Assembly (NCBI RefSeq): GCF_039543525.1
Contig: NZ_BAABJX010000017.1
Span: 62,001-126,000, forward strand
DNA: 64,000 nt
Direction of reading: 5' to 3'
Source: Algivirga pacifica
GTDB lineage: Bacteria; Bacteroidota; Bacteroidia; Cytophagales; Flammeovirgaceae
The notes below the pieces were generated by a model. That model saw only the letters and a list, made by a program, of their open reading frames with translations, had not been told where the DNA came from and did no database searches. How positions within the stretch are numbered: the first letter of the stretch is position 1; every line of letters begins with the position of its first letter. This document shows, piece after piece, positions 59,840 to 64,000 of the stretch. Made by a program: the position numbers and the translations under genes.

Positions 59840-61138
59840 TTGGGTGGATCATTGAAGTTTCGTAACAGTAGTCTTGACAGGTTATTGGTAAAATCTTTAT
59901 TTGTTTTTTTAGCCATATATGTGTTAGTGCCTACATATATAGGAGGTTTACCTATTGCTGGTGTTTATCTTACATATGATAGAATAGTCTTTTTGTATTT
60001 AATGTCAATTAGTTTATTAATAATGTTTGTGTCCTCTCAAAAACGGAGTAGGGTATTTAATATATTAATAAGTAACCCATTCTTTTTCTTTGTATTTTTT
60101 GGCTATGTTTTAATCTGTCTAATTTCATCTGTTCAATCAACTTATGAAGATTCACTAAAGCTTTTTGTGAATTATAGTCTCTATACATTTTTTATTTTTT
60201 TTATAGTATGTACAATTAAAATAGATGACTACTTCTTTCGGGTATTTAATAAATTTATAGTAGTGACATCAAGTGCTATTATTATTGTTGGGGTAGTTGA
60301 ATATATATTGGGGTTTAGTCCTTTTACACCTTTTATTAATTATAATGCTCTTACTGAATATCAGAAAACTGCTTTAGAAAGTCTTACATTAGATGGTGTT
60401 ATCCGTATCAAGTCAACATTTGTAAACCCTCTGGATTTGGCACAATACATTGTTTTTATGATACCAATAATAATTTCATTTAAAAATGGGGGGATAAACA
60501 AAAAAAAGTTATTACATAACAGTATTATTTTTGGTTTATTGATTTGTAGTTTATTGACGAAAAGTAGAACATCATTAATTATTTCAGTTTTTTTAGTGGT
60601 ATTCTATTCCTGGGAATACATAAAAACACGTCACCCTATAATAAAATTCTTTGTACTAGTAGTATGCTTATTAGTCGCATTAACATTATTATTGACAAGT
60701 GTAGATCTGGCTTTTGTAGAAGATTTTTTTGGAGGTAAAAAATTAACCGAAGACTCCAATCGAATGACACAGATTGAATTAGCTATACCATTAATTAATA
60801 ATAAGTTTTTGACGGGATATGGTTTTGGTGTAGGCGGAAAGGTTTTGGGATTCGGAGATTTAGATGGCTCTGCTACAATTGATATTTATTACCTTTCTCT
60901 TATTCTTGATTCAGGGATCTTAGGTTTACTTTTATTTTTGATCATGTCAGCAATGATTTTTTTTAAAAGTAGGAAGCTACCTTTTAATCTTAGACATTAT
61001 CAAATGAGTATATTGGTATTTTTTATCACACTGTTCACGCTATCAAATAGGGGGAATCATATTTTTTTATTTTTAGTTTTTGCATTAGTTATTTCTATAG
61101 TTTATGATTCAAAAAGAAACCGTCATTATTCTAGTTAA
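59840..61138 (+). CDS. O-antigen-type polymerase (Wzy-like)
   Basis: 432 residues, about 11 membrane segments; the start is TTG (MGGSLKFRNSSL), with a later ATG possible. The long periplasmic loop typical of Wzy/O-antigen ligase-like proteins lies at about 290-345 (FGGKKLTEDSNRMTQIELA, GYGFGVGG). Sequence conservation in this family is weak, so the call rests on topology and context between flippase and GT. Confidence 0.85.
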   Translation: MGGSLKFRNSSLDRLLVKSLFVFLAIYVLVPTYIGGLPIAGVYLTYDRIVFLYLMSISLLIMFVSSQKRSRVFNILISNPFFFFVFFGYVLICLISSVQSTYEDSLKLFVNYSLYTFFIFFIVCTIKIDDYFFRVFNKFIVVTSSAIIIVGVVEYILGFSPFTPFINYNALTEYQKTALESLTLDGVIRIKSTFVNPLDLAQYIVFMIPIIISFKNGGINKKKLLHNSIIFGLLICSLLTKSRTSLIISVFLVVFYSWEYIKTRHPIIKFFVLVVCLLVALTLLLTSVDLAFVEDFFGGKKLTEDSNRMTQIELAIPLINNKFLTGYGFGVGGKVLGFGDLDGSATIDIYYLSLILDSGILGLLLFLIMSAMIFFKSRKLPFNLRHYQMSILVFFITLFTLSNRGNHIFLFLVFALVISIVYDSKRNRHYSS

Positions 61139-62039
61139 TTATAATGGCTATCAGGATACATTGGAATGCATTCAAAGTATTTCTAAAAGTGAAGGTCAAG
61201 AGCCTTTTATTGTAGTGGTAGACAATTGTTCGCAAGATGCTAATAGAATTGAAAATCTATACGATTATTATTCAAGTTTAAAAGTAATTATTAGCAAAGA
61301 GAATATAGGCTTTGGTAGAGCAAACAACTTGGGGATTAAATGGGCTCAAGAAAATATTGATTTCGAATATCTTTTATTGCTAAATAACGATACGATCATA
61401 GAGAGTAATACATTGTCAGAGTTGAAGAAACCATTTCTTTTTGATTCAGAAATAGGTATTTCTACTTGTAAAACAATGTATGAAGGGAATAGGGATATAG
61501 TGTGGTATGGTGGAGGAACTGTAGATTACAAGATAGGGTGGCCAATTATAAAAGACTTTAATGTACAGCCAACTGATTCAGGAGCTAATCAGTCTAAGTA
61601 TGTAACATTTATTTCTGGTTGCTGTATGATGTTTTCTAAAAAGTCATTAACCACTATTGGCGGGTTTGATGAGCATTTTTTTATGTATTGTGAGGATCTG
61701 GAAATGTCTATCAGGGCAGTTGATTTAGGCTTTAAATTATACTATTCTAGCGATGCCAGAATTTTTCATAAGGTACAAAGAAGTTTGAAAGGTAGTGAAG
61801 GGGCAAAAGCTAAAGGGATGTCTCACAAAAACCCCAATTTGAGTTTTCTGTTTAAGAATATGAAAATGAATCAGTATTACACTTTTGTGAAATACTTATC
61901 AGGTAGACGACTTTTAATTTTTAAAGTAAATTATTGGTCACGATTTATATATAAATCTTTATTGTTTTTGCTAAGGGGTAGGACAGATCTTATGAGTACT
62001 ATTTTTACTGTAGTAAAAGCCAATCTTGCTGTGAAGTGA
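61104..62039 (+). CDS. GT2-family glycosyltransferase
   Basis: 311 residues. VIILVNYNGYQDTLECIQSI at the N-terminus; DNCSQDANRIE; ENIGFGRANNLGIK; the DxD-equivalent LLLNNDTIIES; and GGFDEHFFMYCEDLEMSIRA. This pattern is typical of rhamnosyltransferase-like GT2 (WbbL-type). It overlaps the polymerase gene by 35 bases. Rhamnose transfer is likely but not proven. Confidence 0.93.
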   Translation: MIQKETVIILVNYNGYQDTLECIQSISKSEGQEPFIVVVDNCSQDANRIENLYDYYSSLKVIISKENIGFGRANNLGIKWAQENIDFEYLLLLNNDTIIESNTLSELKKPFLFDSEIGISTCKTMYEGNRDIVWYGGGTVDYKIGWPIIKDFNVQPTDSGANQSKYVTFISGCCMMFSKKSLTTIGGFDEHFFMYCEDLEMSIRAVDLGFKLYYSSDARIFHKVQRSLKGSEGAKAKGMSHKNPNLSFLFKNMKMNQYYTFVKYLSGRRLLIFKVNYWSRFIYKSLLFLLRGRTDLMSTIFTVVKANLAVK

Positions 62040-62149
62040 GGGTGGCTTTAATTATCTATGATAATTAGAAAAAGGAGATCATTTTGTGAAAACTGTAGAA
62101 TATTAAAGGAGATCTTTTATAGGTTATGCTATTAAATTAGAATTTTTTT

Positions 62150-62974
62150 ATGACAAATAAACCAAATTTATTTATTGTAGGAGCTCCCAAGTCGGGATCT
62201 ACTTTTTTATTCCAGACTTTAGGAGAACATTCCGATATTTTTTTTCCGGTAATTAAGGAATTAAACTTTTTCTCGAAAGATTCCTTAGAAAAGGACTCTT
62301 ATTATAAAGATTACAAAACACAAGATCTTAATAGTTACTTGAAGGGGTTTTCAAAAAATACAGGAGAAAAGTATTTAGTAGATAGTAGTGTGTCTTATTT
62401 TACTTTTGATGATGTTCCTCAAAAAATAAGAGACTTTAACCAGGATGCTAAAATTATTATCATTACAAGAGATCCATATAAAAGAGCCTATTCTCATTAT
62501 TTGATGGATAAGCGAATGGGATATGCTAGTGGTGATTTTAGTGATTATCTGACATCAGAGGATTCTTTTCATTACAATCAATATGTTACGAATAGTCTTT
62601 ACTATCAAAATTCTAAAAGGTACGTAGAGCTTTTTGGGCGTAAAAATGTCTTATTTCTTCGATTGGAGAATTTAAGAGAGGATATGAGCAGTTTATTTGA
62701 GTTTTTAGATATACCAGCTATTGATATAGATTTTGATAAGAAGGTAAATGAGAACAAAGCTGCTAGAAATATTTTCGGTAGATATGCTCAGCATAATCGA
62801 GAATTGGTACAAAAGATGAAATTGTATTTACCAAGTCAGTTTTTTGAGCTTGCAAAGCTTTTTGTGTACAAGAAAGAAGCTAAGTCTGATAGAATTTCTA
62901 CTGAAGATCTAAACTTATTAGAATCACTTATACATGATGATTACGAAATCTTTAAAAAAGAATTCTTTTCGTAA
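62150..62974 (+). CDS. Sulfotransferase-family protein 3
   Basis: 274 residues. 5'-phosphosulfate loop VGAPKSGSTFLFQTLGEH at about 10-27 with VIKELNFFSKD; 3'-phosphate site IITRDPYKRAYSHYLMDK at about 104-121. Complete at both motifs. Similar to copy 2 in overall layout. Confidence 0.92.
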   Translation: MTNKPNLFIVGAPKSGSTFLFQTLGEHSDIFFPVIKELNFFSKDSLEKDSYYKDYKTQDLNSYLKGFSKNTGEKYLVDSSVSYFTFDDVPQKIRDFNQDAKIIIITRDPYKRAYSHYLMDKRMGYASGDFSDYLTSEDSFHYNQYVTNSLYYQNSKRYVELFGRKNVLFLRLENLREDMSSLFEFLDIPAIDIDFDKKVNENKAARNIFGRYAQHNRELVQKMKLYLPSQFFELAKLFVYKKEAKSDRISTEDLNLLESLIHDDYEIFKKEFFS

Positions 62975-63125
62975 AATTGTTTGCTCTTTGGTGTTAAACA
63001 CCAGTTATAAATAAAAAAATATAATTGGGCTTGTTCTATATTGGATTCTAATTTTATAGTTAGAAGCCAAATCAATATTATATCTTCAGTGTTCTGGATA
63101 CTTATTAATTAATTTTAGAAATTTC

Positions 63126-64000
63126 ATGAAAGGCTTTATTTCATATTATAAACGAAAATTGAGAATTTTTATCTCAAAGAATTTTGAACCACAAATTTTA
63201 AAATTTGAGAAGAGAAGAATTACGAAGTTATTAGAGAATAAAAAGGAAATCGTCCTTATTTATTCTATTGGTAAGGTGGGTTCGTCTTCAGTGTATAGTT
63301 CAATTAAGTCATCAGAAGTCAATATTCCTACATTTCATCTTCATTCGTTAGCCCCAGAAAGAATAGAGGAACAAAAGGAGTATTATAGATCGGGTGTTAG
63401 AAACTCTGTACCGTTTCATTTGATTCAGAGTACAGCAATGTTAGAGGCTTTAAAAAGCTATAATGGTAAGATATATTTGTTAACACCAATTCGTGAGCCT
63501 ATTTCTAGAGAACTGTCTAGTATTTTTCAGGATTCTTTTAATTTTTCTAACTCTAAGGATGATCTTAAGAATGATTTATCTAGTACAGTAAATGACAAAG
63601 TGAAAGATCTTGTAAGTGAATTACCTGAATATGAGTGGTTTGAGAGAGAGCTTAAACAGGTGTTTAATATTGATATCTTTGATGTTAACTTTGACTTTGA
63701 CCCAGATCAAGGATATCTTTATCAGACTTACGATAATTTGGATTTTTGTCTGGTAAGAGCGGAAAACCTGAATCAGTCATTTAGGGATATTACGAAGAAA
63801 ATGTTTGGTGAACATAATTCTATTTCTTTATCCTCTGCTAATGAAGCATCTGATAAATTTTATAATACCAGCTACATAGAGATTAAAAAAGAGATTTCAT
63901 TGGATGAAGAGCAGTTAGAGAAAGTTGTAAACTCTTCGTTTATTCAAAAATTTTATCCTGACTTTATTTCCAATATTAGAAGAAAATGGCAGAGAGAAAT
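63126..64000 (+). CDS. Sulfotransferase-like capsular polysaccharide protein (open at window end)
   Basis: 291 codons are visible and no stop is reached. The 5'-phosphosulfate-like loop is YSIGKVGSSSVYSSIKS at about 46-62, and TPIREPISRELSSIF at about 121-135 matches the 3' site. This resembles the putative capsular polysaccharide synthesis/sulfotransferase group with GKVGSSS. A fourth likely PAPS user of the locus. Confidence 0.82.
   Translation, partial: MKGFISYYKRKLRIFISKNFEPQILKFEKRRITKLLENKKEIVLIYSIGKVGSSSVYSSIKSSEVNIPTFHLHSLAPERIEEQKEYYRSGVRNSVPFHLIQSTAMLEALKSYNGKIYLLTPIREPISRELSSIFQDSFNFSNSKDDLKNDLSSTVNDKVKDLVSELPEYEWFERELKQVFNIDIFDVNFDFDPDQGYLYQTYDNLDFCLVRAENLNQSFRDITKKMFGEHNSISLSSANEASDKFYNTSYIEIKKEISLDEEQLEKVVNSSFIQKFYPDFISNIRRKWQRE

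Overview
The window looks like chromosomal DNA from a Bacteroidota bacterium, most likely a marine member of the Cytophagales (Flammeovirga/Persicobacter-like; the rank below order is a guess). The support is: two SusC-type TonB receptors, one with its SusD partner; lipoproteins with Bacteroidota lipoboxes; promoters of the TTTG-N19/20-TAnnTTTG type; little Shine-Dalgarno use; a Lacal_2735-family small protein; a GPP34 protein; and a UpxY-type NusG paralogue. Base composition is about 40% GC, falling visibly in the last 7 kb.

Layout. 1-16.6 kb: N-terminal part of a SusC receptor, M48 protease, VWA lipid-surface/periplasmic protein, HflX GTPase, split ThrE-type exporter, Ndk, YfcE-like phosphoesterase, a tiny basic protein, a lipoprotein, and a complete SusC/SusD pair. 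16.7-20.3 kb: a compact four-gene photolyase operon (Lacal_2735 protein, a photolyase with the FAD domain first, DUF2256 zinc-finger protein, FeS-BCP-like photolyase) with overlapping TAATG junctions. 20.4-33.9 kb: mixed housekeeping genes (GNAT, GPP34, nicotinamidase, HemN, MazG-like, metallophosphoesterase, CinA, thioredoxin-like, truncated haemoglobin, NRDE). 34.3-38.7 kb: a shortened S10-type ribosomal block, rplC-rplD-rplW-rplB-rpsS-rplV-rpsC, with no rpsJ before it and no rplP after it.

39-64 kb: a large extracellular polysaccharide locus, open at the right end. It begins with a NUDIX-fold regulator lacking catalytic glutamates, a promoter and a structured leader, then Wza-like export lipoprotein, Wzc-like tyrosine kinase, mannose-1-P guanylyltransferase, WecA-like initiating transferase, then cysC-cysD-cysN, an SLC13 anion permease and cysQ, then a winged-helix/UpxY pair, dTDP-rhamnose genes, Wzx, Wzy, a GT2 and four sulfotransferase-type genes. 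No PAPS reductase or sulfite reductase is present. The simplest reading is a Wzx/Wzy-dependent pathway for a sulfated, rhamnose-containing polysaccharide: sulfate is taken up, activated to PAPS, transferred to the glycan by several sulfotransferases, and the PAP by-product is removed by CysQ.

The most unusual feature outside genes is the intergenic DNA. Many gaps hold inverted repeats whose arms are tandem 7-nt units, with a different unit at each place (GGTAAAA, TCTCCTT, CTTCATT, AGTGATT, GATAACC and others). Other gaps hold long palindromes built from exchangeable mini-hairpins (gagc-ttc-gctc, cacc-ttc-ggtg, agcac-tac-gtgct and so on) joined by TTGAR/TTTAGTTG linkers. They sit between genes, inside operons (ThrE halves, rplW/rplB), against start codons and over stop codons, so two unrelated adjacent proteins both end in MKNEE. 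I saw no tRNA or rRNA gene, no CRISPR array, no transposase and no prophage gene.
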